DNA of 64,000 bases from Chryseobacterium oranimense (GTDB taxonomy: Bacteria > Bacteroidota > Bacteroidia > Flavobacteriales > Weeksellaceae), in NCBI RefSeq assembly GCF_900129755.1, contig NZ_FQWT01000001.1:496001-560000 (forward strand), in the 5' to 3' direction. The notes under the pieces are model-generated. The model had not been told where the DNA came from. It did no database searches and worked only from the letters and a program-made list of their open reading frames with translations. Every line of letters starts with the position of its first letter. Within the stretch, counting starts at the first letter, position 1. The translations under genes and the position numbers were made by a program. Shown in pieces: positions 52,979 through 62,675 of this stretch.

Positions 52979-55900
52979 TTATTTTATTAAACCATTTATT
53001 AAATTTAATCCGATTGTTATTTCATCAATTATTTCCTGCAGTAAGGATGAGAAATCTGTAGTTTCGTCCACTTTATTTTCCCAGTATAAAGCGGTTTCTG
53101 CCAGCTTTATCAATCCGGCTGTTCCGGCCGTCCCTTTCAGCTTGTGAAGGATTTTTTTCATTTCTTCAACATTTTCTTCGGCAGCGGTATTTTTTATATT
53201 GTTTTCGGCCTCGGAAAGCTGCTGGATGACCAGGTTCAGAAACATTTTTCTAAAATCTTCATCATCGTCTCCCGTTTGATCATTGAGAAGGTTCAGGTCA
53301 AGATATCTTTCCATTTGTACAGTGTTTTTATGTTCTGCTTTATTGCCGGAAATATATTTTGTAAGCATTTCAAAAAGATCTGCCTGCCTTAAGGGTTTCG
53401 GAAGAAAATCATTCATTCCGGACATGATGCATTTTTCCTTTTCACCTATTATGGTCCCTGCTGTGACTCCAATAATCGGGGTATCCTGATATCCGGGAAG
53501 AAGACGGATCTGCTTGGTGGCTTCAATACCGTCCATTACAGGCATCTGAACATCCATCAGGATCACCGAAAAATGTTTGCTTTTGCATTGTTCCAAAGCT
53601 TCCAGTCCATTAGTTGCCTCCGTAAGCTGTGCATCAGGAATCAGGGACTTCATCATTCTATTGTTAAGTACCATATTCACAGGATTATCATCCACAAGCA
53701 AAACACGGAGATCAGGCGGAAATAAAGAAGTTTCCATTTCCGACTCCGGAGCTGCGGGTATTTCTTTTACATTATCCTGTACGGCACGTTTCAAAGTTTG
53801 ATAGAGCTCTTCCGACTTTATAGGCTTTAAAAGGAAGTATGAGTTTTCGTCCTGCCTGAAAGAATTGATCACATCATGTTCTTCTGAAGAAGTATGAAGG
53901 ATAACCAGAGGGGAAGTTTCATGGTTCTGAATGAATAATTCCTTAATTTTTTCAATGGTTTCCAGCCCGGAAATTACCGGCATATGGTAATCCATTAAAA
54001 TAACATCAAAACGTTCTCCCGCCAGTAAAATCTGTAAGGCTTCCATTCCGTTGGCTGCCAGTTTTGATTCAACTTTTTTATACGCCAGCATGTGCTGAAG
54101 AATCACCCTGTTGGCCTCATTATCATCTACAATAAGAACTTTTTCTATTTTCAGTTCTTCATCTTCACCGGTTTCGGATATCTCATAAGGAACCTCAATA
54201 TCAAAGAAAAATACAGACCCTTTTCCCGGTGCACTGTTCAGGGAAAGGTGGCTTCCCATGTAGCCTAAAATATTATTCGATATCGTAAGTCCCAACCCTG
54301 TTCCACCGTAGCGTTTGCTGATGGAACTGTTTTCCTGTGTAAAAGCATCAAAAATATGCTGCTGCTTTTCAAGCGGAATACCTATTCCTGTATCTCTTAC
54401 AGAAAATCTTAGTGATATATTTTTATCGCAGATATTCAGTTTTTCTACTTTAAGCTCAATTTCACCTTGCTGTGTGAATTTCACTGCATTCCCTAAAAGA
54501 TTGATAAGAATCTGCTTCAGCCGGGTTTCATCCAGCCAAAGTATTTTCGGCAGTCCCTGCTCGATATTGAGCAGCAGCTCAATATGTTTTTTCTGCGACT
54601 GATAAAGAATTACATTGACGACCTGGCTGACCAGATCATAAACGTTGGATTTTTCAATGAGGAGGTCCATTTTACCGGACTCTATCTTGGAGAAATCCAG
54701 AATGTCATTAATGATAGCAAGCAGATTTTCCCCGGATTCATTAATATAATTAAGATACTGGGTTTGTATTTCATTGAGTGGAGTTTTTAAAAGCAGGTCT
54801 GAAAATCCTATAACTCCATTCAGAGGTGTGCGGATTTCGTGACTCATGTTGGCCAGAAAATCAGATTTGGCCTTGCTCGCAATTTCTGCCATTTTTTTTG
54901 CATTTTTGAGCTCTTCATTGACTTTAACAGCATTGGTAATATTCTGAACAGAAACTATTACACCACCTATCACACCCTCTGAAAGATACCATGGCCCTAC
55001 TTCCACATTGTAATGCTGGATTCCTTCTTTATGTAAAAGTTCAATGGCAAAATCATCATTTTTATAGACCTTACCGCGTAAAGCATCTTTGTAGATCGCT
55101 TTTCTCTCTTCTGGAACATCGGGAGAAATGGTAAAGATATTCTCTCCCGTCAGCTCCACATTATTCATATTGAATTCTTCTTTCCAGCTGGTGCTTACCG
55201 AAAGGTAATTAAGCTCTTTATCAAACATCGCTACAGGAACGGGCACGTAGGTTACGAAAGACTGCATCATTGCCTCTTTGTTCGCAAGCTCCAGATAAAT
55301 CTTTTTAAAGGCATCAATATCCTGAATGATCCCAAAAACCCTGTTGCATACCCCGTTTTCAAACTCCGGGATTCCTTTTACTCTTACCCAGATCGTAACG
55401 CCATCATTCCGGACAAGCCGAACCTCTTCATCGTAAGGAATACCTTCCGAAACAGCTCTTTTGAAAAGAAAATCAATTTTTTGCCTGTCTTCATCTTTGT
55501 AAAAACCAATTGCGTTTTCGAGATCCGGCTGGAAATCATAGTCTATTTTATGAATTTCTTTTGTCGTCTTTGACCAGAATACAGCATTATTCTTAAGATT
55601 AACTTCCCAGCCGCCCACCTGGGCAACCGAGCTTGTCTGCTCGAGCATTTTCTTAGCATATACCAGATCTCTTTCCAGGGTTATTCTTTCGGTAACATTC
55701 AGCGCTGTACTTACTACGTAGGGATTCCCGTCTTTATCGGTTTCTACAAGATTATGGTACATCCAGACCAGCTCTTCTCCTTTTTTTGACCTGAGGATCA
55801 TTGTCCCGAAATCTTCCTTGTTCTGGTTGATCCGCTGCAGATATTCTTCCAGTAAAGGCCAGTTTTGCTCAGGAACAAGGTCTTTCAGATTCAGTCCCTG

Positions 55901-56884
55901 TACTTCTTCCGCAGAATATTTCAGGGTTTCTCTTCCTTTTTCATTCACTTCAAGAATATTCCCCTCCATATCGTGCATGCTCATCAGGCCGATGGCATTT
56001 TCAAAAAAGCTTCTGAAACGGCGTTCAGAGCTTTCAAGCTGAAGCCTTTCTTCAATACGCTGGGTAATATTAATTCCGAAACAAAAAATTCCGGAATGAT
56101 TCTGATTCTGCTTCAGATACCATTCTATAAGAATAGGAGCAGCGTCATATATCTTTGTGGAGGTTATAAATACCAGTTCTTCATCAGTCTTGAGAAAGTT
56201 TTTTAATCTGAGCTCCAAGGAAACATCCTGTTCTCCCAGAATTGTTAAAAAGCTCTGATGAACAGCCTGGTTTTTGGGTATCCCAAAAAGTTTTTGAAAT
56301 GCCGGATTTACTTCTTTGAGAATAAATTCGTTATCAATGACGCAGATCAGATTATTGGAAACATCAAAGGTTTGCTGGAAATATTCAGCCCGAATATTTT
56401 TTCTTTTGTTCAGGAAAAACTGTGTAACTGCATCACCTATTTTTTTAAGGGCGGCAATCTGGTTTTCCGAAATAGTTTTAGGCTTGTAATCAATAACGCA
56501 AATAGTTCCCAATACAAAGCCTTCATCATCTATCAGCGGTATACCTGCGTAGAATCGGATACCCCCTTCAAGTATTATTGAGTTACCGGATGATCTGCTG
56601 TCCGTCAGGGTATCGTTAATTACCACCACATCTCCGCTTGCAACAGAATACTGGCATAGTGTATTTTTCCGGTCCACGGCATCCAAAGAAAGCCCAATAC
56701 AGCTCTGTATCGTCTGAATCTCACTTTCCATAATGGCAATAAGCGAGCTGGGACAATCTGCAATCAGACACGCAGCTTCTGCAAAAACATCTAATTGAGG
56801 ATCCTTTGGAAGGTTCAGAAGATCAAACAGTTCCAGTTTTTTAATTCTTCCCTTTTCATTGTCAGGTACTGGATAATTATCCAT
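52979..56884 (-). CDS. Hybrid sensor kinase with GAF, PAS, two REC and HPt domains
   Basis: A 1301-aa soluble kinase without membrane helices. In order: GAF (about 1-165; CQYSVASGDVVVINDTL, GFVLGTICVIDYKP), four PAS domains (about 165-660), HisKA with His682 (FLANMSHEIRTPLNGVIGF), HATPase (NLLGNAVKFT; DTGIGIP; GGTGLGL), REC1 with Asp965 (ILMDYHMP), REC2 with Asp1111 (ILMDVQMP), and an HPt with His1247 (KILHKLKGTAGTAG). All phosphorelay residues are present. It begins the minus-strand unit leading to REC, HEAT and the GT2 fusion. Confidence 0.93.
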   Translation of the reverse strand: MDNYPVPDNEKGRIKKLELFDLLNLPKDPQLDVFAEAACLIADCPSSLIAIMESEIQTIQSCIGLSLDAVDRKNTLCQYSVASGDVVVINDTLTDSRSSGNSIILEGGIRFYAGIPLIDDEGFVLGTICVIDYKPKTISENQIAALKKIGDAVTQFFLNKRKNIRAEYFQQTFDVSNNLICVIDNEFILKEVNPAFQKLFGIPKNQAVHQSFLTILGEQDVSLELRLKNFLKTDEELVFITSTKIYDAAPILIEWYLKQNQNHSGIFCFGINITQRIEERLQLESSERRFRSFFENAIGLMSMHDMEGNILEVNEKGRETLKYSAEEVQGLNLKDLVPEQNWPLLEEYLQRINQNKEDFGTMILRSKKGEELVWMYHNLVETDKDGNPYVVSTALNVTERITLERDLVYAKKMLEQTSSVAQVGGWEVNLKNNAVFWSKTTKEIHKIDYDFQPDLENAIGFYKDEDRQKIDFLFKRAVSEGIPYDEEVRLVRNDGVTIWVRVKGIPEFENGVCNRVFGIIQDIDAFKKIYLELANKEAMMQSFVTYVPVPVAMFDKELNYLSVSTSWKEEFNMNNVELTGENIFTISPDVPEERKAIYKDALRGKVYKNDDFAIELLHKEGIQHYNVEVGPWYLSEGVIGGVIVSVQNITNAVKVNEELKNAKKMAEIASKAKSDFLANMSHEIRTPLNGVIGFSDLLLKTPLNEIQTQYLNYINESGENLLAIINDILDFSKIESGKMDLLIEKSNVYDLVSQVVNVILYQSQKKHIELLLNIEQGLPKILWLDETRLKQILINLLGNAVKFTQQGEIELKVEKLNICDKNISLRFSVRDTGIGIPLEKQQHIFDAFTQENSSISKRYGGTGLGLTISNNILGYMGSHLSLNSAPGKGSVFFFDIEVPYEISETGEDEELKIEKVLIVDDNEANRVILQHMLAYKKVESKLAANGMEALQILLAGERFDVILMDYHMPVISGLETIEKIKELFIQNHETSPLVILHTSSEEHDVINSFRQDENSYFLLKPIKSEELYQTLKRAVQDNVKEIPAAPESEMETSLFPPDLRVLLVDDNPVNMVLNNRMMKSLIPDAQLTEATNGLEALEQCKSKHFSVILMDVQMPVMDGIEATKQIRLLPGYQDTPIIGVTAGTIIGEKEKCIMSGMNDFLPKPLRQADLFEMLTKYISGNKAEHKNTVQMERYLDLNLLNDQTGDDDEDFRKMFLNLVIQQLSEAENNIKNTAAEENVEEMKKILHKLKGTAGTAGLIKLAETALYWENKVDETTDFSSLLQEIIDEITIGLNLINGLIK

Positions 56885-57121
56885 AATATTAATTACTACT
56901 TGTTTTATGTTAAATATAGTCAGAATATTATTATAAAAATTATTTTTATAAACTTAATTATTTCATAATTAATAGATACAATAATCAATTATTGATAATA
57001 ATATTGCATAAATAAGAAAAATTAACCAGAATATACATAATGGATAAATACAGATATTTCATAATGATCCTGCCAAGGCAGTAAGAGTATAATTAAACCA
57101 AAGTATGCCCTGAAAATAAAT

Positions 57122-57129
57122 TATCTTTG
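57122..57129 (+). promoter_or_regulatory. Promoter -7 box of the PhzF gene
   Basis: TATCTTTG, a full match to TAnnTTTG, 26 bp before the start codon at 57155. No clear TTG is seen 19-21 bp upstream. The rest of the 260-bp region upstream is very AT-rich without other signals. Confidence 0.4.
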
Positions 57130-57154
57130 CAACACACGTAAAATTTTGTCAATC

Positions 57155-57943
57155 ATGAAGTTAGAATTATATCAAATAGATGCTTTTACAGAAGAGATTT
57201 TCCATGGGAATCCCGCATGCGTTGTCCCACTAAAAAACTGGTTGCCTGATGAGATACTTTTAAAAATAGCCCGCGAAAATGCTGTAGCCGAAACAGCTTT
57301 CTTTATTGATAATGGCAATACTATTCATCTGAGATGGTTTACCCCCGAAATAGAAATGGACCTGTGCGGACATGCTACCCTTGCCACAGCCCATTGCCTG
57401 GCTTCTATTTTAAACTATCAAAGCAGCAGGATGGTTTTTCAAACCAGAAGCGGAGAATTAACGGTCGAAGTTAAAGATGGAATGTATTATATGGATTTTC
57501 CGTCAAGAATGCCTGAAAAATCGGCTCTTCCGGATATAATAAGCCAATCCCTGAATATACAGCCTAAGGAGGTCTTCCAATCAAGAGATTATGTTCTGGT
57601 ATATGAATCTGAGGAAGACATAAAAAATATCAAAATTGAAAGATCTGTTTTTGACCTCATCAATCTGGACCCGGGAGGGGTTGTAGTAACAGCAGCAGGT
57701 ACTGACAGTGATTTTGTTTCAAGATATTTTACTCCGCAGTCGTCCATTCTTGAAGATCCGGTAACCGGCTCTGCCCACTGCTCGCTTATTCCGTTATGGT
57801 CATCAAGATTAGGGAAAGATAAGCTATTCGCCCGCCAGCTATCGGAAAGAGGCGGCGAGCTTTATTGTGAAAACAAAAAGGAAAGAGTAATTGTGGCAGG
57901 TAAAGCCAGAACTTATTCCGAGGGATATTTCCGGATAGAATAA
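57155..57943 (+). CDS. PhzF-family isomerase/epimerase
   Basis: A 262-aa protein from the ATG at 57155; an upstream TTG in frame (57146) is a poor start. Two-fold repeated fold with catalytic Glu46 (NAVAETAFF), MDLCGHATLATAH and the second-half motif EDPVTGSAHCSLIP. PhzF relatives isomerise small carbon-carbon double bonds; outside phenazine clusters the substrate is unknown. No phenazine genes are near. Confidence 0.92.
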   Translation: MKLELYQIDAFTEEIFHGNPACVVPLKNWLPDEILLKIARENAVAETAFFIDNGNTIHLRWFTPEIEMDLCGHATLATAHCLASILNYQSSRMVFQTRSGELTVEVKDGMYYMDFPSRMPEKSALPDIISQSLNIQPKEVFQSRDYVLVYESEEDIKNIKIERSVFDLINLDPGGVVVTAAGTDSDFVSRYFTPQSSILEDPVTGSAHCSLIPLWSSRLGKDKLFARQLSERGGELYCENKKERVIVAGKARTYSEGYFRIE

Positions 57944-57969
57944 TGGTATTCTGAAGAGATTGAAAAGCC

Positions 57970-58004
57970 AAATGGCGCCACTTTTAAATAAGTGGCGCCA
58001 TTTT
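57970..58004. terminator. Bidirectional terminator with GGCGCC core
   Basis: Stem AAATGGCGCCACTT with its exact complement and a 6-nt loop, T/A runs on both ends. It serves the convergent PhzF and M17-N genes. Confidence 0.8.
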
Positions 58005-58028
58005 TAATAATATTTTAAACCAGAAATC

Positions 58029-58775
58029 TTATTTCTTTAATTCAGCAATCGCGTCTGAAATTCCACCGCCTGCAATTTCAAAGAAAGAGGGTCCCGCCAA
58101 CAGGTATACTTTTTCTAATTTCTTTGTTTTGGACAGGTTGTGTTCTTTCAAATAGGTTTCAGAGCGGTTCGCACTGACAATACCTTTCACTACATTTCCC
58201 GCTACCAAAGCTGTTGGAGAATCTATCCCTGCATCTTTTAAATCGCTTGCAAACGCAAAATTGGTTACGCCTAATCTCATTGCTTCGCGGGCAGCTACTT
58301 CTCCCACTGAAGTCATCAGCTCAGGAGTGAAGTTGTTTCTGTTACCCAAACCGATCAGCAATAATTTTTTCGCTGACATAGAACCTGCCGGAGGTGTTAT
58401 TAAAAGGGTTTCAAGGGAATGTCCCTTAAACTGTCCCGACTGTCTGATTTTTGTAAATTCACCTTTAAGTGCTTCATCTAAATGCACCAACCCGTTCAGA
58501 TTGGCAGGTAAAGCCTGGGCACTGTGAATATCATTTTCCGTGTATTCGAACACACAAGCAACCTGAAGCTGGGCATCGGCAGAGGATGGTCCCTGAACCA
58601 GTCCAATCATTGAAATCCCATCCACTGAGCCCCAGTTTTTTGATGTTCCGACGGCTGTGGTTTTTGCAGATGAGTTGGCTGTAGTTGTAGTGGTTTGAGC
58701 AAAAGTCAGGGTTGAAAATGCTAATCCGGCAATGAATAATGATTGGCTAAGGATATTGGTAAGTTTATTTTTCAT
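58029..58775 (-). CDS. Secreted M17-peptidase N-terminal-domain protein
   Basis: A 248-aa protein with a signal peptide ending LTFAQ and a Thr/Ser-rich linker. The remainder (GLVHLDEALKGEFTKIRQSGQFKGHSLETLLITPP..AKKLLLIGLGNRNNFTPELMTSVGEVAAREAMRLGV) is the N-terminal macro-like domain of leucyl aminopeptidases; the metal-binding catalytic domain is absent. A full M17 enzyme is about 500 aa and cytosolic, so this is a stand-alone exported half. A binding role is likelier than peptidase activity. Confidence 0.8.
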   Translation of the reverse strand: MKNKLTNILSQSLFIAGLAFSTLTFAQTTTTTANSSAKTTAVGTSKNWGSVDGISMIGLVQGPSSADAQLQVACVFEYTENDIHSAQALPANLNGLVHLDEALKGEFTKIRQSGQFKGHSLETLLITPPAGSMSAKKLLLIGLGNRNNFTPELMTSVGEVAAREAMRLGVTNFAFASDLKDAGIDSPTALVAGNVVKGIVSANRSETYLKEHNLSKTKKLEKVYLLAGPSFFEIAGGGISDAIAELKK

Positions 58776-58905
58776 AATGATTGATTTTAAGTTATTATTT
58801 TGTCTAATTGTTAATTATTGTTTTACTGTATATCAAAGGTAGGTTTAGAAATAAATTTCAGCATTGATGTGGGATAATTAAATATGAATTTTATTTATGC
58901 TTCAT

Positions 58906-60276
58906 CTAAAATTTAAAAACGATTCTTGAATTGACGAATAATCCGTCCTTGTCATTTTCAATAATGTCATCTACGAATTCACCGGTTTTGAAATACTGAA
59001 TTCCAGTATTGAAGGTGAAAAATTTATTGATCTTATAATTAAAGCTTCCTAAAAAAGCAGTTCCTATGTATCTCTTTTTGGAATTCATTGAAGTCAGGTT
59101 CAGAGAACCGCTTGGCCTGTACACACCGTCCTGGATGGAATATCTCCAGTTGAAAACCACATCTGCCTGGACCGTTATTTTGCTGCTCAGATCTACCGTT
59201 GCATAAGGATGGATGTCAATCAGATTCACAGGTCCGATTTGCGGATTGAATCCGAAATACCCTCCTTTCGGATAGAGCGGATTGAAAGTTCCCAGCTTTC
59301 CATCATCTTTGTTTCTGTCTCCGGAAATATAATCGTTGCGAAGATTGATCGTAGGTTTTCCTTTTACATTTTCAAACATATAACCAATATCTGCAGAAGC
59401 CGTCCACGCGCTGATCGTTCCTTTGTTGAAGTTCCCGAACTGATAAGCCGCTTCAAAGTTGTAAATAAAACCACCGCCATATTTCCAGAATCTTCCGCCT
59501 AATGTATGTCTTGTTTCATCCCCGATTCCGTCTTCAAAACGTGAGTCTTTCCGGTGAATTCCCAGATAATAGAATTCCAGATTTCCGCTTTTAGGAAGAA
59601 TCAGAGTGTTGTAACTTCCCCAAAGATTGATGGATTTTGAAAGTTTATTATCAAAAGCCCCAGTATTGATTTCGCTTGCCATCATCATAAAAGCATCCGA
59701 TTTGAAGTTTCCTTTCTGATACATCAGCTTTAATCCATCAAAGTACAGTCTCAGGTTCGGGCCTTCCCGTACAGAAATCAGTCTTCCGCTTCCGTAGTCC
59801 AGTTCCTGTCTTCCTGCGCGAACGGTTAGTTTTTCTTTTTCATTTTTAACCGCATCCACGTCTATAAAAAGGTTCTGAACATTCAAGTGATCTTCATCAA
59901 TAGGTCTTGGCCCGTTCTTTCTTCCGTTTTCCCATGCACTTCTCAACTGTCCGAAAACCCTTACCCGCGAGCCTAAATGCCAATCTGCATGAACCGTATA
60001 TCTCTGGATAAAAAACGGGTTGCTTCCAATTCCCAGCCTTCCCCAGTCTTCGTTGTTGAATTCCACAAACTCTGCTCTTGCTTCTCCGCCTAAGGATAAA
60101 TATTTATTACCCTTGTTTTCGGACAGCGGAATGTATTTCAATGAGTTATAAAATGTTTTTGCAGAATCCTGATACGCTTCATAATTTTCATCAAACCTCA
60201 TCAGTTTAAATTGTGCAGAAGTATAGACGGGCAGCAAAATCTGTGCGATCAGTAATATTGTAATGAACTTCTTCAT
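58906..60276 (-). CDS. Alginate-export-type outer-membrane porin
   Basis: A 456-aa exported barrel; the signal peptide ends TSAQ. The region YLSLGGEARAEFVEFNNEDWGRLGIGSNPFFIQRYTVHADWHLGSRVRVFGQLRSAW and RAGRQELDYGSGRLISVREGPNLR matches the alginate_exp family, which in Bacteroidota is a general anion/sugar porin rather than an alginate exporter. It starts 1 bp after the DoxX gene end and is surely co-transcribed. Confidence 0.85.
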   Translation of the reverse strand: MKKFITILLIAQILLPVYTSAQFKLMRFDENYEAYQDSAKTFYNSLKYIPLSENKGNKYLSLGGEARAEFVEFNNEDWGRLGIGSNPFFIQRYTVHADWHLGSRVRVFGQLRSAWENGRKNGPRPIDEDHLNVQNLFIDVDAVKNEKEKLTVRAGRQELDYGSGRLISVREGPNLRLYFDGLKLMYQKGNFKSDAFMMMASEINTGAFDNKLSKSINLWGSYNTLILPKSGNLEFYYLGIHRKDSRFEDGIGDETRHTLGGRFWKYGGGFIYNFEAAYQFGNFNKGTISAWTASADIGYMFENVKGKPTINLRNDYISGDRNKDDGKLGTFNPLYPKGGYFGFNPQIGPVNLIDIHPYATVDLSSKITVQADVVFNWRYSIQDGVYRPSGSLNLTSMNSKKRYIGTAFLGSFNYKINKFFTFNTGIQYFKTGEFVDDIIENDKDGLFVNSRIVFKF

Positions 60277-60277
60277 G

Positions 60278-60703
60278 CTAAACCTTTCTTAAATAATTAT
60301 CGACTGAATATTTTCCGGGTCCCACAAAAAGCAGAAACAAATAACACAGGCTGTACATAAAAGGGGTATCTTTTATCAGCAAAGCATCATTCCAGTGAAG
60401 AATAAAATAGCCTGTGAGCGTCACCGCCAAAATCGGGAGAACTGCAATTCTGGTAAAGAATCCGAAGATAACAAATACCGGGAACACCAGGTTGGCCGCA
60501 TCTGCAAAGAGACTATTGAATGCTTCCGGAAGATGCAGAGGATTAGGAACTTTTTCAGCTTCCGCAACGCCCACACCTAGCTTTTTCAATCCGTGTGCTG
60601 TGATTAATTCTACTGATAATAAAATTCTGAATACCAATAAAGCGATATGAATTAATTTTCCTTCAAGGCTGGTATTGGTGATGGTTTGGATGAGCTTTTT
60701 CAT
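60278..60703 (-). CDS. DoxX-family membrane protein
   Basis: A 141-aa membrane protein with four hydrophobic segments and the DoxX pattern (LLVFRILLSVELITAHGLKKLG; NLVFPVFVIFGFFTRIAVLPILAVTLTGYFI). Such proteins act in redox or sulfur stress and quinone metabolism. It precedes the porin gene with 1 bp between. The region upstream to the amidohydrolase holds a palindromic element. Confidence 0.85.
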   Translation of the reverse strand: MKKLIQTITNTSLEGKLIHIALLVFRILLSVELITAHGLKKLGVGVAEAEKVPNPLHLPEAFNSLFADAANLVFPVFVIFGFFTRIAVLPILAVTLTGYFILHWNDALLIKDTPFMYSLCYLFLLFVGPGKYSVDNYLRKV

Positions 60704-60758
60704 AGGTGTAGGTTTGAAATGATTGGATGATGGAATTGAATCGTGTATTCTTTTTAAA

Positions 60759-60812
60759 CCACCCCGTCAAAAATTCTTTGAATTTTCGCCATCCCTCCAA
60801 AGGAGGGGAATT
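60759..60812. repeat. Palindromic intergenic element (double hairpin)
   Basis: Two adjacent hairpins: AAAATTCTTTGAATTTT (60770-60786) and CCCTCC-AAA-GGAGGG (60793-60807). The flanking CCACCCCGTC and the GC-rich second hairpin look like a dispersed REP-type element of Flavobacteria. Only one copy is in this window. It may also stop or slow transcription between the amidohydrolase and DoxX genes. Confidence 0.4.
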
Positions 60813-60836
60813 TTGTGCGAAGTAGTTTTAGTTTTC

Positions 60837-62608
60837 TTATTTCGTTTGGTATCCTCCGTAATATTTTACCGGTGACCATTCCGGGATTACAGGAAGTGAA
60901 GCCGGAGCAACATTTTTATAAGTTTCGTCCCCATACACTACTTTCCCGTCAACAATGGTTAGCTTTGAAGTAATGTCTTTGATCTCTTCCTCATTGACAC
61001 TGAAATAATCTCTGTCTAAAATCGTAAGGTCTGCGAAATATCCTTTTTTGATTTTCCCTTTTTCGTAATCCTTTATCAGTTCATATCCTCCGAAAGTGGA
61101 AAGTGATAAAGCTGTTTTTCTGTCTAAAGCATTTTCTTTTGCCATTACCTGGGTTCCGCCCAATGTTTTACCTGTAGTAATCCAGTATAAGGCAACCCAG
61201 GGATTATAACTTGCGACTCTTGTTCCGTCTGTTCCCAATCCTACAGGAATTCCCATTTCCAGCATTTTCTTTACCGGTGGAGAAGCCAGTGCTGCTTTTT
61301 TCCCGTAGCGGTGGATGAAACTTTCGCCCTGATACGCCATTCTGTGCTGTACCGCAATTCCGCCGCCTAAAGCTTTGATGCGTCTCATATTATCTTCAGA
61401 AACCGTTTCTGCATGGTCGATGAACCAAACCAATCCGTTTAATGGTGTTTCTTTATTTACTTCTTCAATAACATTCAGGAATCTTGTGATGCTTTCATTG
61501 TAGGTGGCGTGAATTCTGAACGGCCATCTTTTTTTAACCAGAAGGCTTACTACTTCTTTCATATTTTTCTCCATTGTTGCGGGCAACTCGGGCCTTGGGA
61601 AAAGGAAATTTTCAAAATCCGCACCATCTGAAACCAAGTTCTCCCCGCCTCCATTTACGTGATAATCAATTTCATTATGGCCGTTATGACCGTGGTCATC
61701 GATGTCTACCATTCCTGTCCATTTCGTATAATCTGATAATTCTGATCCTTTCTTTTGGGCAAACAAATAATAAGGTAACCGAACCGTAATTTTTCCCTGC
61801 TTGTTCAATGCATCCGTTGTTCCGTAATCGTCAGGAAAATTCTGAAAACCGCCGCCTGCATCCATTACAGCAGTTACGCCAAGACGGTTTAATTCGGTCA
61901 TATACTGCAGTGTGGAATTTTCTTTCTCAGCTTCTGTCAGCTCAGGTAGTTTTGCCAAAGTTGAATACAGGATAAAGGCATTAGGCTCTGCCACCAATAA
62001 ACCTGTCGGGTCGCCGTTGCTGTCTTTCTCAATTAAGCCCTGTGCCGGATTTGGCGTGTCGCCGTTGATCTTTAACTCTTTCAAACCTGCTTTATTCAGC
62101 CATGCTTTTCCGTAGAGATACATTACGAAAGCCGGAACATCACCTGTCGCTTCGTTGATTTCTGCCAAAGTCGGCAGTCTTTTTTCTTCAAACTGATATT
62201 CGTTCCAGCCACCAATTACTCTCACCCATTGACCTTTCGGTGTTCTCTGAGCCTGCTCTTTCAGGATTTCCAAAGCTCTTTTCAAAGTTTTCACACCGTC
62301 CCAGCGAAGCTCGGTATTGTAAAATCTTCCGCCACGGATTACGTGCAAATGACTGTCAAATAATCCGGGAATCACTCTGTTGCCTCCAGCATCGATGATT
62401 TTTGTATCGCTTCCTTTTAATTTTAAGATTTGGACATTCGTTCCTGTCTGGAGAATTTTATGGTCTTTGATGGCAATTGCCTGAACTTCCGGATTTTATC
62501 ATCCATTGTTGTGATTTTTCCGTTGGTGACGATCAAATCGGCTTTCTGGGCGTTGAGCAGCCCTGCACCTAAGATGAATGAGAATAGAATTTTATGTAGT
62601 GGTTTCAT
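60837..62608 (-). pseudogene. YtcJ-type secreted amidohydrolase, broken by a one-base deletion
   Basis: The first part (ATG at 62608) gives a signal peptide ending LLNAQ and KADLIVTNGKITTMDDK, then changes frame. The second frame continues the expected sequence (NPEVQAIAIKDHKILQTG...IDAGGNRVIPGLFDSHLH) to the end at 60837. Adding one A to the A-run at 62494-62497 would restore a whole protein of about 590 aa with the HxH metal motif DSHLH, later His (DHAE, HGHNE) and Asp (GTDGTR). The rest of the gene is intact, so the break is recent or a sequencing error. In the family the enzymes cleave amide or formamide bonds of unknown small substrates. Confidence 0.8.
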
Positions 62609-62675
62609 AATTTACTTTTTAATGGTTTGAAGAAAAGGCAGGCAGTTTTTTTAACCTGCCCTTGTTAAGAGTTGA

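Noticed and set aside
57155..57943. Phenazine biosynthesis cluster
   Set aside because: Only a PhzF-family gene is present; it is a broad isomerase family and no other phz gene is near.
58906..60276. Alginate secretion system
   Set aside because: Only the porin resembles AlgE-type proteins; no alginate synthesis genes are present and the family is general in Bacteroidota.
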